From NCBI RefSeq assembly GCF_040712315.1, contig NC_134015.1, positions 45,405,464 through 45,469,463 of the forward strand: DNA of 64,000 nucleotides. The letters run 5' to 3'. Under the pieces are notes generated by a model that searched no databases, was not told where the DNA came from, and worked only from the letters and a program-made list of their open reading frames with translations. The stretch is from Castanea sativa. Taxonomy: Eukaryota; Streptophyta; Magnoliopsida; Fagales; Fagaceae. This document shows positions 12,968 through 24,111 of this stretch, one piece after another. The stretch's first letter is position 1, and every line of letters begins with the position of its first letter. The translations under genes and the position numbers were made by a program.

Positions 12968-13597
12968 GAAAATATTAAGACATTTTTTTGTCATTATAAT
13001 TTGTAGGTTTCTTTGTAAGTTTTTTTTACTATTATTTTATACAGTATGAGCCATAGTGATAAAAATAATAATTGATGATGATTTCAAATTATTTTTAGTT
13101 TTTTTAAAGGGTACAAAATCCCAAATAAAAACTATTAAATTTTGATAAATTGATGTATTTTTAGCCAATTTCTCTTTATTTAATCACGTTCTCTTTATGT
13201 TAATACTCATAAATAATTTCCTTAATTTCATTGAGACAATGGGTTGGGTGTTTGCGATTGAAGTCTCCATATTTGGTTGTAAGAAGAGGGTGGTTGAGAA
13301 AGTGTTTGAAAGGTTGTTTAAATTTATGCATTTTTACAATAAAAAAGTATTTTATGCTTTAAATTATGATTTATAGATTTCAAAATCATTTAATTAGTTT
13401 AAAAAATAAAATCTACTTTTAATGGTATTATAATATGTTATAGTCTTATAGTGTCATATAATTTTTTTAAATAAAATATGAATAAAGAAAATAAAATTTC
13501 AAAGTACTCAAAAATATTTTGGATAAACATAAATATTATACAACAAAATAAGTATTATATAATGATCTTAATTACATAAAAAAATTTGTAAAATAAT

Positions 13598-13625
13598 CCG
13601 CGCATCGCGCAGGACATCATCTAGT
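13598..13625 (+). mobile_element. Helitron-type 3' terminus
   Basis: A GC-rich small palindrome (CCGCGCATCGCGCAGG, 13598-13613) is followed about 8 nt later by CTAG|T (13621-13625). A hairpin shortly before a CTRR end inserted before T is the hallmark of Helitron 3' ends, and closely similar termini are frequent in plant genomes. I did not identify the 5' TC end, and the AT-rich sequence upstream holds no Rep/helicase ORF. It is therefore a non-autonomous element or fragment. Confidence 0.5.
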
Positions 13626-14435
13626 AATTAGACTCAATTAACCAAAAATAATAAGCCCAGCCTCTCTTGAGCATGTGATGGATCATGTTGTTAAAGCTTG
13701 TATTAGTTAGATTTGGTTAATTTAGCTAAATTCCCCTGAAATAACTGCATGGGTTTGATTTGTACCTATGTCCCATTTGTTTTGTTCATTATCGATTAAA
13801 CTAATAGAGATGGATTCAGACAAAAGAGGAGTATCTTTGCAGCCCATCGAAATATATTTAGGAAATAGTTTTGAATTTAGATTTGACTATTTGTATTCTT
13901 ACTCGGTGGAGTTCCATTCACTACTCTGTAAAACTTTTCATTGCACTTGCAAGCCACACCTAGAAGCTTTTATCAATTTTTTTTTTTTTTGTAGACAAAC
14001 ATATCTAGAACTAATTGTAGAGCTCTAGTAATTTGTTACATTCAAAATCTCAAAATCACAATTTAAAATACTAATCAGAAGAAGGTACCAAAATCTCTTC
14101 AATGGAGTTTGTTGTTCCCCCAGCAAATTCATCTGTATTTTTTTTTCCCATATCTATGCAGTTCTTACCTACTAAGTACTAACACATTCAGTGACCTTAA
14201 GGTTTGCTCTTGCTTCTCATTTGATATTGTTACAGGCTATGCTTCCAAGGTTCTTTCTGTGAGTTTTGCTTTGTGCTTTACTTGCTTTGTCCCCGTTAAT
14301 AGCAATAAGCACACATGCTCTATAGCACTTCATATCTAGATCATTTTGGGAAGTTAATAATTTGATTATTTAGTTGTCAAATATATTTTAAAAAGTTTCA
14401 CTTAGTATAATCAGCTCTTTTGTGCTTTATACTTC

Positions 14436-14483
<48 letters not shown>

Positions 14484-15180
14484 CTCATTCCTTACTAAAA
14501 TGGAACTTAATACCTTAGTCACCATTAGCCATCTGATAAAGCACATAATTGATGATTCTCTGGCTAGTTTGTAAGTCTCTAGTCTGATGCAATTGAAGAT
14601 TGCACAACAGCACAAGCTGTAAGATTGAACATCTTCAAAGTTTTCTCAATTAAAGTCAAAACTATTTAGTTTGCCTGCCGTGTAGAAGACCATCTTTTGC
14701 TTAACTAAATTTAGAATCTTACATAAATGCGTATTTCCCCCTCTCACATGAATGGTAGGTCTCACCATGAATTTAATTAGTGAGACCCACCATTCAAGTG
14801 AGAGGAAGGAATACACATTTATAATACTCTGAGAGTACACAATAATTTCCCAAAACTCAATATCAATTCATCAATTAAAGCTCATATATTTGGATTTTCT
14901 TTATAAAAAAAATTGGATTGAAACAATTGCATGTTTGGCTCATGATTTGTTTTCATATTTAGAAATAAATTAATGACCCCCCGCATTGTGAGCCTAGGAC
15001 TATCTAAGCAAAAGCATATGCTGCATATCTTAAATTAAGGCATATATTCTGGCAGGCCCTATGTACCTATGACTTGATCATGACCTCATGTTCACAACGG
15101 GTTTAAAACCTTGAATTCCAGGTTGAGATTCATGACTCAATTAAGCTCCTGAAATCGATACAAGCCACTGAATGATGCGC
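13626..15180. other. Intergenic region upstream of the S1-like gene
   Basis: No gene is supported. Contents are a TA microsatellite at about 14438-14480 and an inverted pair around 14738-14800 ('ctcacatgaatggtaggtctcacc' against 'gagacccaccattcaagtgag') that could fold into a hairpin. Open frames at 13768-14028 and 14109-14339 have no recognisable domain. Confidence 0.5.
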
Positions 15181-15189
15181 CAAAATACT

Positions 15190-15197
15190 ACTATTTA
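15190..15197 (+). promoter_or_regulatory. Possible TATA element of the S1-like gene
   Basis: The sequence TATTTAAG lies about 80-90 bp before the ATG at 15278, a plausible TATA position for a short 5' UTR. It is weak evidence in such AT-rich DNA. Confidence 0.3.
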
Positions 15198-15277
15198 AGT
15201 TAGAGGAAATACATGTTGGGAATTGAATGTGTTAAGAATTCAGAAACCAGCCAAAGATTTAAAAAATTTGCACAAAA

Positions 15278-15688
15278 ATGAAGCATAGCCAGTTTCAATG
15301 TGTATTGCTCTTCCTTGTCCTGGCTTTAGGCCTAAGTACCTCTTCTGGGGTACCCCATTTGAGAAAACACTATGTACGTTTCATCAACCAGCTTGACAAC
15401 AAAGTGCTTAACGTCAATTGCAAGAACCAAAACCCATACATTGACCTGAACCTTCATATTCTTTTGCCTCACGAGGAGTATGAATTTAGTTATATGGTAA
15501 ATCGTACCATGCTTTTCAACTGTGATCTGCGACATGGGTTCACAAGTGCTGTTTTCCCAGTCAGTGATAGAACCACAAAAAGACAGTGTGGTGGAAACCA
15601 TTGTGTTTGGAAAGCACAAGAAGATGGAGTGTATGTACTCAACCGCAAAACCAATGTATACAAATTCATGCATGGTTGGGGAAAATGA
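15278..15688 (+). CDS. S1-type (self-incompatibility S1-like) small secreted protein
   Basis: Single-exon gene for 136 aa. Residues 1-24 form a classic signal peptide (basic start, hydrophobic LLFLVLALGL core), so the product should be secreted. The mature part fits the plant S1/SPH family: a start around YVRFINQLDNKVLNVNC, a beta-rich body, and four cysteines (C48, C82, C104, C109) in the usual spacing; NRT at 75-77 is a potential N-glycosylation site. The founding member is the poppy stigma S-determinant. Most homologues in other plants have unknown roles, often in reproductive tissue, and I infer no self-incompatibility function here. The ATG at 15278 follows CACAAAA and directly opens the signal peptide. 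A polyadenylation signal AATAAA lies at 15770. No neighbour suggests a pathway. Confidence 0.88.
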   Translation: MKHSQFQCVLLFLVLALGLSTSSGVPHLRKHYVRFINQLDNKVLNVNCKNQNPYIDLNLHILLPHEEYEFSYMVNRTMLFNCDLRHGFTSAVFPVSDRTTKRQCGGNHCVWKAQEDGVYVLNRKTNVYKFMHGWGK

Positions 15689-15769
15689 CAATGAAGATGA
15701 TTGTATACGTGAAGCAAATTTTTACTTGATTGTTACATTGTAAAGCCCAAAACATACTTTGTTTTCTCA

Positions 15770-15779
15770 AATAAATAAA
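15770..15779 (+). terminator. Polyadenylation signal of the S1-like gene
   Basis: Overlapping AATAAA motifs (AATAAATAAA) lie about 80 nt after the stop codon, a normal distance for a plant 3' UTR. Confidence 0.55.
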
Positions 15780-16548
15780 AGGGAAATGAATTTTCCTGTG
15801 TTCTCTATGTTTCCTTTCTAGTGCCGTGTATATTTTCCCATAATATTTTTTTTTGCTGAAACACTTGTGTTCTATGAATGATATACCACGTTCAGATCAA
15901 TTAACAACATTAATAAGATGTGTGAAAATTTATATTGTACTAATAATTACTCATTAATTTCTGAAGTTTGGCCAGTATAATGTCAGTATGACTCGCGAGG
16001 TAGATAATTAGCAAAAAAAGACCGGTGAGAAAGATTGTTATTCTCTAAAGATATACGGATGAGGAAGAGCCAATTATATTTTGGAAAAATTTTGACTCCA
16101 AATACGTTTGGAGCTTTAGGTTTCAATCCTTAAAAAGAAAAGAACATGTGCCTATTATTGCACATAACTCATTTGGTTGATTGAGTTAAGTGTGGTTAAG
16201 AACATGGATACATGTCAACTTTCTATTAGAGGTTGAATTGAAACCTAAGGCTCTAAACATGTTTAAAGCCAAATTTTGTCCTTATATTTTCTTTATTTCT
16301 ATGGGAAAAAAAAAAAAAAATTCTTTTTATAGTTTTCTAGATTTATATTTTCAAAGTGTTTGTTTGAAGAACGATTTTCATTGTCTATGTAGTTTTAAAA
16401 ATAAGTTAAGCACAAGTACAACTCCTAGTAGAAAAAGTAAAGTCTTAAAAATTTTGTAAATAAACCCAAAAAAAAAGAAAAAAGAATAGAGCGAGAGAGA
16501 GAATGAATTGGATAATCAATAATTCTATATCTTTAACAATAAAATAGA

Positions 16549-16645
16549 AATTGCTTAGGTGCTCTAAGAGCCCTAAGTAACATCTACATGAAACAAAAAT
16601 GATTAAAATTTAAATTGCACAGGTGCTCCAAGAGCCTTCAACAAA
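16549..16645. repeat. Short tandem duplication (about 62 bp period)
   Basis: Two adjacent copies share 'aaattgc--aggtgct-aagagcc', at about 16549 and 16611. Function unknown; it is possibly the end of a small transposable element. Confidence 0.5.
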
Positions 16646-16697
16646 TCTTTATATATATATATTTCATCTGACATCCTAAGTATTGTCGTGTGGTTAA

Positions 16698-17686
16698 TGT
16701 TGGAAAATTTAGACCCCGGTTGATAGAATTAACAAGTTTTAAACCCAAGTTGTTAATTAGATTGATTATGAATAAACTATGCTAAAACAAACTAACATCA
16801 ATATCATATCAATATCATACACAACAAAAAAGTAAATAAGACAAGATATGATGACCCAAGAAAACTAATGAAACAAACTAGTTTCACAGTAAAAAACCTG
16901 GTGGGAAACCTTCCTAAAAAGCAATTCACTATAATAAAGAGAAATTTCAGATCTAGTACAAAACATTTGTCCCTTGACTCTACAATCCTCATAAATGAAC
17001 TTATAGTATAAACCTTCTACCGCTTCAGAACTTCTGAACTCTTCAATATATAAACGTCACCATTTTTGCACGAATCTCAGTACATGCCTAACCAATAATG
17101 CACGACTCTCAGTACGAGACTAACTTACCAACTTGAAGAAGATTGTTGGTTGCAAAGTTTTTCACTTCATCAACAATGAAGATCAAGAAACACTTGGTTA
17201 CGAAACCCTAAGGCACAAAAATGCAATAGCTTCTTTCAGAAAGAATAAGGCATCGCTCACCTTTTGCATATGTTCTCCTTGTATTTTTCCTTTGTGACGG
17301 CCTTTAAAATAAGCCTTATATATGTCTAGAGTTGTGAGAAAAGAAACCCTACACATACATGTCAGCATGGACCGAAAATCAAATCTGAAAATTTTGATTT
17401 TGTAATTCCCGATAAACAGTATCTATCGAGCATCTGTCGAGTCTCAATAGATAGTGTCTGTCAAGCAGCTTTCGAGAATCTATCCAGTTTTAATGAACTG
17501 CTTTTCTTCACTTGTTTCTTGGACAAATTTGCATGGCTTCAATACTTGGATTTGAACTCTTGTTTCTTGAAGTATTAAACGTATCCTAGATCTATATACC
17601 TAATTACAAGTACAATGCATTTTGTCAAAAAATTAGTCAATTCTAAATGACATATATTCTTAACGTGATTCACATATATCCTAACA
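16698..17686 (-). mobile_element. Solo LTR with target-site duplication GTTAA
   Basis: The 989-bp segment starts TGTTGGAAAATTT and ends ATCCTAACA on the plus strand, flanked by identical GTTAA repeats (16693-16697 and 17687-17691). Read on the minus strand it begins TGTTAGGATATATG and holds a TATATAAGGC TATA-like box (about 17315-17325), so minus is the likely transcription orientation. A cluster of related words (ATCGAGC, GTCGAGT, TTCGAGA, each beside a TCTATC/TGTC-like word) at about 17415-17485 resembles a degenerate internal repeat. There is no adjacent gag or pol, hence a solo LTR, probably Copia-type. Confidence 0.82.
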
Positions 17687-17691
17687 GTTAA

Positions 17692-17709
17692 TGTTAATAA
17701 TATTAATAT

Positions 17710-17771
<62 letters not shown>

Positions 17772-20700
17772 CCCAAAAAAGATTTAAAAGGGGGGGGGGA
17801 TTGAACTTTAGGATCAAATTGGGTGCTATATAGTCTAACAAGTATATGCAATATAATACATGCATGTGAAATCTATACGTTTGAATCTTATATATATGTA
17901 AGAAGAGTGTTTTATAATGCACTGTTGTATTAGGATCATTATCTATATGACCATATCAAGCTTCTTGTAAGGAGACAAGGGTGGAGCCAACGAGTAAAGT
18001 AGAGAGTATTGGTCTTGATTTCACTATTGATACTATGGACTGACCCCTTGATGAAGCCTTGTGTTTGGAAAGGTGAGTAGAGTCGCCACCGATTATAAAG
18101 CTTTTTAAGGTATGATTGACCACCTAATATATGTAATTGATTTTATTACTGGCCTAGGATTAGGAATTTAGGAGCATGTGGTATCTCATATCCTAAATCA
18201 AGTAATAAAATATTTGCACATAATTGAAATAGATTTGAGGATTCATTTATGCACAAGAAACATATTAGGCACCCTGCAACACTTGATTAATAACAATCAC
18301 CTACAATTATATATCATTTGAACTATTCTAAGATCGTTTACTATTTAAGGATGTTAGGAATTTGGATTAGCTATCTTGGATTTGTCTTAACCTGGTTCAG
18401 ACATTGGCATGTTCAATGTGTTTGGATTTGGTAAAATTAAGCCTTAGTCAAGCTAGGGTCTAAGTTTTAGAAGGGAGCAAAGCCCATGTTTGTATTGATT
18501 ACTCTTAAAAGGGGTTTGCAATATTTATACATGAGGCCTTTGGTCTATTGTTAGGTTTACTCATGTGTTGAAAGATGGGGATTCTTTTTTTCTTTTCTTA
18601 TTTTTTTTCCTTATTTTTTTTTCTTTTTTGAGAAACATGGGGATTCTATAACTTCAGGTTATGGCATTGTGTTTTTCTAGTTTACATAGAAGTTCTGGGA
18701 AATTTCAATGTATCTTAAATGAGGAATGGAGGATATTAATAGGCTTTGTACACTTTGTAGTTTGTATGGTTCCGCATACAGTGTCATTTTCGTTTCCTTA
18801 TACATAGCTAGTTTTATTGTTTTTCCCCTAGTTTTTATTTTATTTTATTTTTTTTAGTAAACAGTAATACTTATTAGTTATTAGAACACATACGGAAATA
18901 GTAATATTAGTGTTTTAAACCGGGTTTATAATACATTATTTTTTGTAATTTGCATTTTGCTTACATTTTTTTGTGGTCACGCATGGATTGAATAATGAAT
19001 ATGCGGCAAGCCAGCAACCTTCCAAATTCCTTCCTTTCATGCATTCAAATACAAAGTGATTGAGAGTAATGGTTGTATCTTGATTTTTATGCCTGCGTTA
19101 TCAGATATGGGATGAATTGTGTTAACAAAAAAATAAAAATTTTAAGATAATCTCGGAATGCGATGACATGATGCTCTCCTTTTCACATTTATGTATGATG
19201 GATTCTACTCCTTACTACTCAAAAATAAAAGCCAACCACGCATACAATGTATGCAAGATGAGTTTTCTTCTTCTCAACCTCACTTTTCGATTTGACTTGG
19301 CATGGCATTTGCATATGGAGTACCTTCTACTTTGGTATTTTGGGCTTCATTCTTTATGACCTCAATACTCATTTGTCGGCCGGGGACCAAATGGGGTATT
19401 AACACCCACCGAATAAGCCTACATTGCTAGGCATAAATTTTTGCCCCTCAAGACAGTCAAATAAAACCCCTTCTCCCTTCCTGAGATCTTAAACCTAAAG
19501 ATGGCCCTTCTCCACTAGGGCTACCTCTAGGCCTAGGCCATTGCCTACAGGCTCCATTAAATTCTCAAACATATAGGTCAAAAATTGGTTTCATCAATTT
19601 TTTTATTAAAAAAATTAAATTAAATTAAATATTGGTGCGTTGTGCACTCTCTCTCTTACCCTCAATAAGGTACACGAATTGTAGGCCAATAGAAAAATAA
19701 CACAATTGAAACCACAAGTTATGAGTGGGTCGAATCATTATTGATGATCAATTTCTCTAAACAATTGTAGGCTATTATTTTTGAAAAACCAATCTCTCAC
19801 ATATGATACATTGTCAACATTACTGAAGTTGCAATAGTGTTCTTGATAAATTAAATTGTATCCTTCTACACTTTAAGTCGTAATTTATTCTTGTCATATA
19901 ATAATTTACACCTATATTGTAGCTGGTGTATGTTTTTATTTATTTATAAATATTCTTTATTTATAAATGTATACTAGAAAGTATCAATATATGAATATGA
20001 AAAAATTATTAAAGTAAGAGGGAGAAAAAGAGAATAGAAAAGTTAATTAAATTTCAAATAAGATCTCTTGACAGATTATTTACTAGCAATATAAAAAATT
20101 AGATAAAATTTCACAAATAAATAAGAAATTTATCAAAAAGAGTTAGAAGATAATGAACTAATACAAAAGAAAGCAATAAAATAACCATAATGATCTTTAA
20201 ACATGTAATATAACAATTCTTTATAATATTAAAAAAAAAAAACCTCGATTCTATTCTAAATGCGTGTATTGCTTGTAGAATTTTTTTAACAATATTTGTT
20301 ATAGTTGTTTAGAGTTTTTTTTTAATTCAAAATTAAGACCGATAATAAAATCCTTCTTAAAATTGATTATATAATAAAAAAATTAAGTTGATTAGCCATA
20401 TTATCAATTGAAAAGTTGATGTTAGGAACACCTAAATACAAAAAATTAATTAGTGATTTTGCATCTAAAAAAAAGAAAAATGGATTTTAATTAAAAAATT
20501 ATAATATAAAAATCTTAAGTAAATATTATTTAATTATTTATATATAAAAAATGCCACACTTAAAAAAAATTTCCCTCGGCCTCAAACTGAATTAAGCGAA
20601 CTATTCTCCCCACATCCAACGGCTGCCTAACCCACTCTAAATATTTTCTAAATTCACTTGTTATGAAATCAAGACAAAAAGGAAAATACTATATGTATTT

Positions 20701-21843
20701 AATTTTTTTTATATAAAAAAATTGTATTTTATTACCTCTTACTAGCCAAATTTCATAAACTTTATATATATAATCCATAGTGCTACAAGATGAACACGAA
20801 ATGCGAAGAATTAGAACTTCTCTTCTTCTTGTTCCTTTTTTTTTTTTTTTTTTTCAGTAATTTTTATCAATGTGTCTAGCGCATTGATGCACTAGACATA
20901 AGCCATTTTCTAGGATTAGTATTCTAAATTGGGAATAGTTATACATTATCCATTTGTCTAAGCTTGCATTTTGCTGGTAACTTGTGTTCTACATTGATTT
21001 TGGTGAATCCTAATAAGGATGTATATGATCATTTCAAAATATTATTAATTTCGTAGTTATCTGAAATGAATGGGAAATCTTTACAAATGCAACGACAAAC
21101 ATCTTATCCTTACAATGAGATAACATGTGGGTAAATACCATGGATAAAATAAAGAACTTTGTAGTTTGTATATCCATCGCTTTCAATATATGAACAGGTT
21201 TTTTTTTTTTAGCTGAATAAATATATGAACAGGTTTCGTAAACTTGTTCGTGACTAAAGTATGGTACACCCAACATCTCTACAGCAAACTACGTCGGTGA
21301 GTGCCGGCCAGATTAACACACCAAAGCCGCGTCAAGAATATGAATCTATTACTTCCAATTTAGTTTTTGTTTTTAACTAAAATGTCATTAAGACAAGGAC
21401 AAAGGAAACACCAAGACTTTAATCACAGCCATCCTCAGTGTTAGCCTCCATTACTCTAACTAGCTTATTACCCCATGTATATATATGGATATACTTAAAA
21501 GATACACATTAAAATGCATAGTATAATAATCTTATATATATAATTTAAATATTGTTAATAATCATTCTTATATATATTTTTAACTCTTTAAAAAGTCTTT
21601 TAAAAATGTTATTAGATGGAAAATGTAAATTGTTCATTTTTTAAATTTTTTTTTTTTATGTTCATTAATTCTAGACTCTTTGGTTTTTGTACACAATAAT
21701 TCACTTGAACAGATATTTATGATATGATCCCACATTTGATTCCAAACGTAAAAAAATAAAACTCTCTCTAAAAATAAATAATTTAGGACACATGGCGCAA
21801 AATTAGACTTCAATTGTAGAATCTCTATAAACTTTACTTATTA

Positions 21844-21874
<31 letters not shown>

Positions 21875-22183
21875 AATATATATAATTTTTGTGCCAAATG
21901 AATTGGCTTTAGTTATAAAAAAAAGGCTCATAAATATAAAATCATTCAAACTTTTTCTTCCTCTAATTTTATATATAGTGTTAAATATATGATTATGTTT
22001 TTTTTAATGATTTATGTATATTGGATTCTTCGTTTTCTACTCTAAATTAACTCATTTAGCACAAAAATTAAATAAATAAAAAAACTTCAATTAAATGGAA
22101 CACGTGCGGTAAAATTAAACTCTAATTGAAATCTAATTTTTACACTAAACTAACTAACTTGGTTCAAAATAAAATTTTGATTA
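17692..22183. other. Long AT-rich intergenic stretch with TA microsatellites
   Basis: No gene is supported. TA repeats occur at about 17714-17770 and 21845-21866. The segment about 17985-18290 ('gagtcgccaccgat' followed by 'tattaggcaccctgc') resembles the untranslated leader of Tat/Ogre-type retrotransposons, but it is too decayed to assign. Another GC-richer patch at about 19375-19555 is of unknown origin. Open frames at 19168-19359 and 21034-21276 show no domain. Confidence 0.45.
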
Positions 22184-22191
22184 GATGGGAC

Positions 22192-23404
22192 TAGGGGTGT
22201 GCAAAATATCCGCTTAACCCACCAACCCGCTCGACTCGCACCCGACCCATGCGCCCTATGCGGGTCATTAAGTTAGGCAATTTGGGTTGGGCGGGTTAGA
22301 CCCCCAAAATTGCGGATTGGATTGGCTTATGGATTGAAAAACTGCCAACCCACTACAACCCAACCCGCCCACTTAATTATACATACATAAAAAAAAAATA
22401 TTAGTTCAAATTGTTAAGTATTTAAAGTTAATCAATTCACCTAATAAATTTTTACAACTAATCAATAATCAATTCCCTAAACAGAACTAGCCTTCAAAAA
22501 ATTCCTTAAACAAAATTTAAAAAGTCAACACTGAAACCCTAAACACCACTAACTAGCACCAATCCCATTTACTTCAGCCATATATACAATATACACTTTG
22601 TGGCTCTAGATCTCACTTTTTCTTCTCACTTTTCACTTTTGGCTTTCACCTTCAGCCACTGTCTTTCCCTCTCTCTTTCTTCTTTAACCTTTTTGTAGCC
22701 TATTTTTTATCATTTCAATTCTTCACCGACAATCACAAAAGTATGTAATTGCATTATTGTCTTCTATTGTTTAAATATTTTTTGTCTTTTTTATTTTAGT
22801 TTATGTCATTTGATTCGTTTATATATTATAAAATGTATTATAATATTACAAGTAAAGCCATTTTGGCAAGCAGATTCATTGTATATTCAAGTAGTTCATT
22901 GTATATCCAAGTTAAATATGTTATATGTTACATAAGAATACAGTTCATCTAATTCTTTGTCTTTGTTTAATTTTTTTTATTATTTTTAATCCTTGATGTG
23001 ACTTTGGAAATGTTAAAACTTTGAGTTTGTTGATTTAATTTTCCTAAATTGTAAGGCATAGCCTACTTTTGCTAAAGATGATATATCTCTTTTTCATTAA
23101 CCCTATGTTTATGTTAGAATTGAGATTATTCAATGAAATCTACCTTTAGTTTTTTTTTTGTGCATTAGTTATGTTTTGAGATTATTCAATAAAAAATTGT
23201 AGTTTGTGATAATTTTTTTTTTTAAATGTTGTTAATGCCAACCCGACTAACCCACCAAGTTGAAACCACCAAAATTTGTAACCAATCTGCCGAATTTAAA
23301 CTTTGGTGGGTTGGTGGCGAATTGGAATTTTCCCAACCCGCTGGTGGTGGATTGGATAGAAATATTGGCGTTTAACCGCCCAATCCGACCCGTGCACACC
23401 CCTA
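22192..23404. mobile_element. Non-autonomous hAT-like element, 1.2 kb
   Basis: The ends TAGGGGTGTGCA and TGCACACCCCTA are perfect 12-bp terminal inverted repeats. They are flanked by GATGGGAC (22184-22191) and AATGGGAC (23405-23412), a 7-of-8 match fitting a hAT 8-bp duplication. Subterminal regions carry clusters of CAACCCGC/GCGGGTTGG words (about 22205-22370 and 23230-23400), likely transposase-binding repeats. The centre is AT-rich with a CT-rich patch near 22610-22690 and has no ORF. It depends on a transposase supplied in trans. Confidence 0.78.
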
Positions 23405-23481
23405 AATGGGACACATGCCACAAAATTATATTCTAATTGAATTTCAATTTAAAATCTAATTGAATTTTCTCTCAGCTTTAC

Positions 23482-23488
<7 letters not shown>

Positions 23489-23519
<31 letters not shown>

Positions 23520-23644
23520 CTTATAAACTTGAATTGTTTTTAGTTCTACAAAAAAAAAAGGCTCATAAATATAAAATCATTCAAAAATTTTGTTTTTATG
23601 GTTTACTTCTTCTTCTTCTTCTTCTTCTTATTATTATTATTAAG
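23489..23644. repeat. Microsatellites TA, TTC and TTA at the Sirevirus junction
   Basis: A TA repeat (about 23489-23516) and contiguous TTC then TTA repeats (about 23607-23642) immediately precede the truncated 5' LTR, marking the breakpoint. Confidence 0.7.
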
Positions 23645-23649
23645 GAAAG

Positions 23650-24038
23650 AAGATTATGAACAAGCGAGAGTGCTTGCGCTTGATGGGAATCCAAGAAGGA
23701 AGTAGGTCGTGGACTCGGAGCTATCACGTGGTCGTGGTAGTAAATTTCCTACTCGAGGTAGCAATAGGATGTTAATGGTCTAAGTCGCTATTGTGTAAAC
23801 TTCAATTTCTTCATAGTGGATTCAATTTTACCTTGAGAATAGCTAGATCAAATCCTCCCCAGGTTTTTTGCCGATTTGGTTTTCCTGGGTCATCATATCA
23901 TTGTGTTATTTATTTTTCCGCTGCTTTGCATGATATGATTGTTTTGTGTTAATCTAGATCTGTATAATTTACCTAAGTTAATAACTTGGCTAAATAACTA
24001 GGTTAATCTGGTTTTTTTAAGGGGTTTAAAAACGTACA
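23650..24038 (+). repeat. Truncated 5' LTR of the Sirevirus-like element
   Basis: Corresponds to the last roughly 390 bp of the 3' LTR (30341-30733) and ends GTACA. The first roughly 460 bp, including the TATA box, are missing, and the junction is a TTC/TTA microsatellite. Compared with it, the 3' LTR has an extra 17-bp tandem copy of AATCCAAGAAGGAAGT. Confidence 0.85.
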
Positions 24039-24040
24039 AG

Positions 24041-24052
24041 TGGTATCAAAGC
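24041..24052 (+). promoter_or_regulatory. Primer binding site, initiator tRNA-Met type
   Basis: TGGTATCAAAGC lies 2 nt after the LTR end. It matches the TGGTATCAGAGC complement of plant initiator tRNA-Met except for one position. This is the standard Copia minus-strand priming site. Confidence 0.85.
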
Positions 24053-24111
24053 AGACAACTCTTTTGTTGAAGATCTTTTGATCTTTGAGCAGATCCTTGA
24101 CCCTAGTTGTC

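Noticed and set aside
13768..14339. Two short plus-strand frames upstream of the S1-like gene
   Set aside because: No domain, no splice-consistent continuation, AT-rich codon use like the surroundings.
15332..15743. Frames on both strands overlapping the S1-like gene
   Set aside because: Shadows of the real coding sequence in other frames.
16698..17686. Complete retrotransposon at the GTTAA duplication
   Set aside because: Only one LTR-sized segment lies between the target duplications and no gag, pol, PBS or PPT is present, so it is a solo LTR.
17985..18290. Fragment of a Tat/Ogre-type untranslated leader
   Set aside because: Only a few short words match my memory of such leaders; too decayed to annotate as an element.
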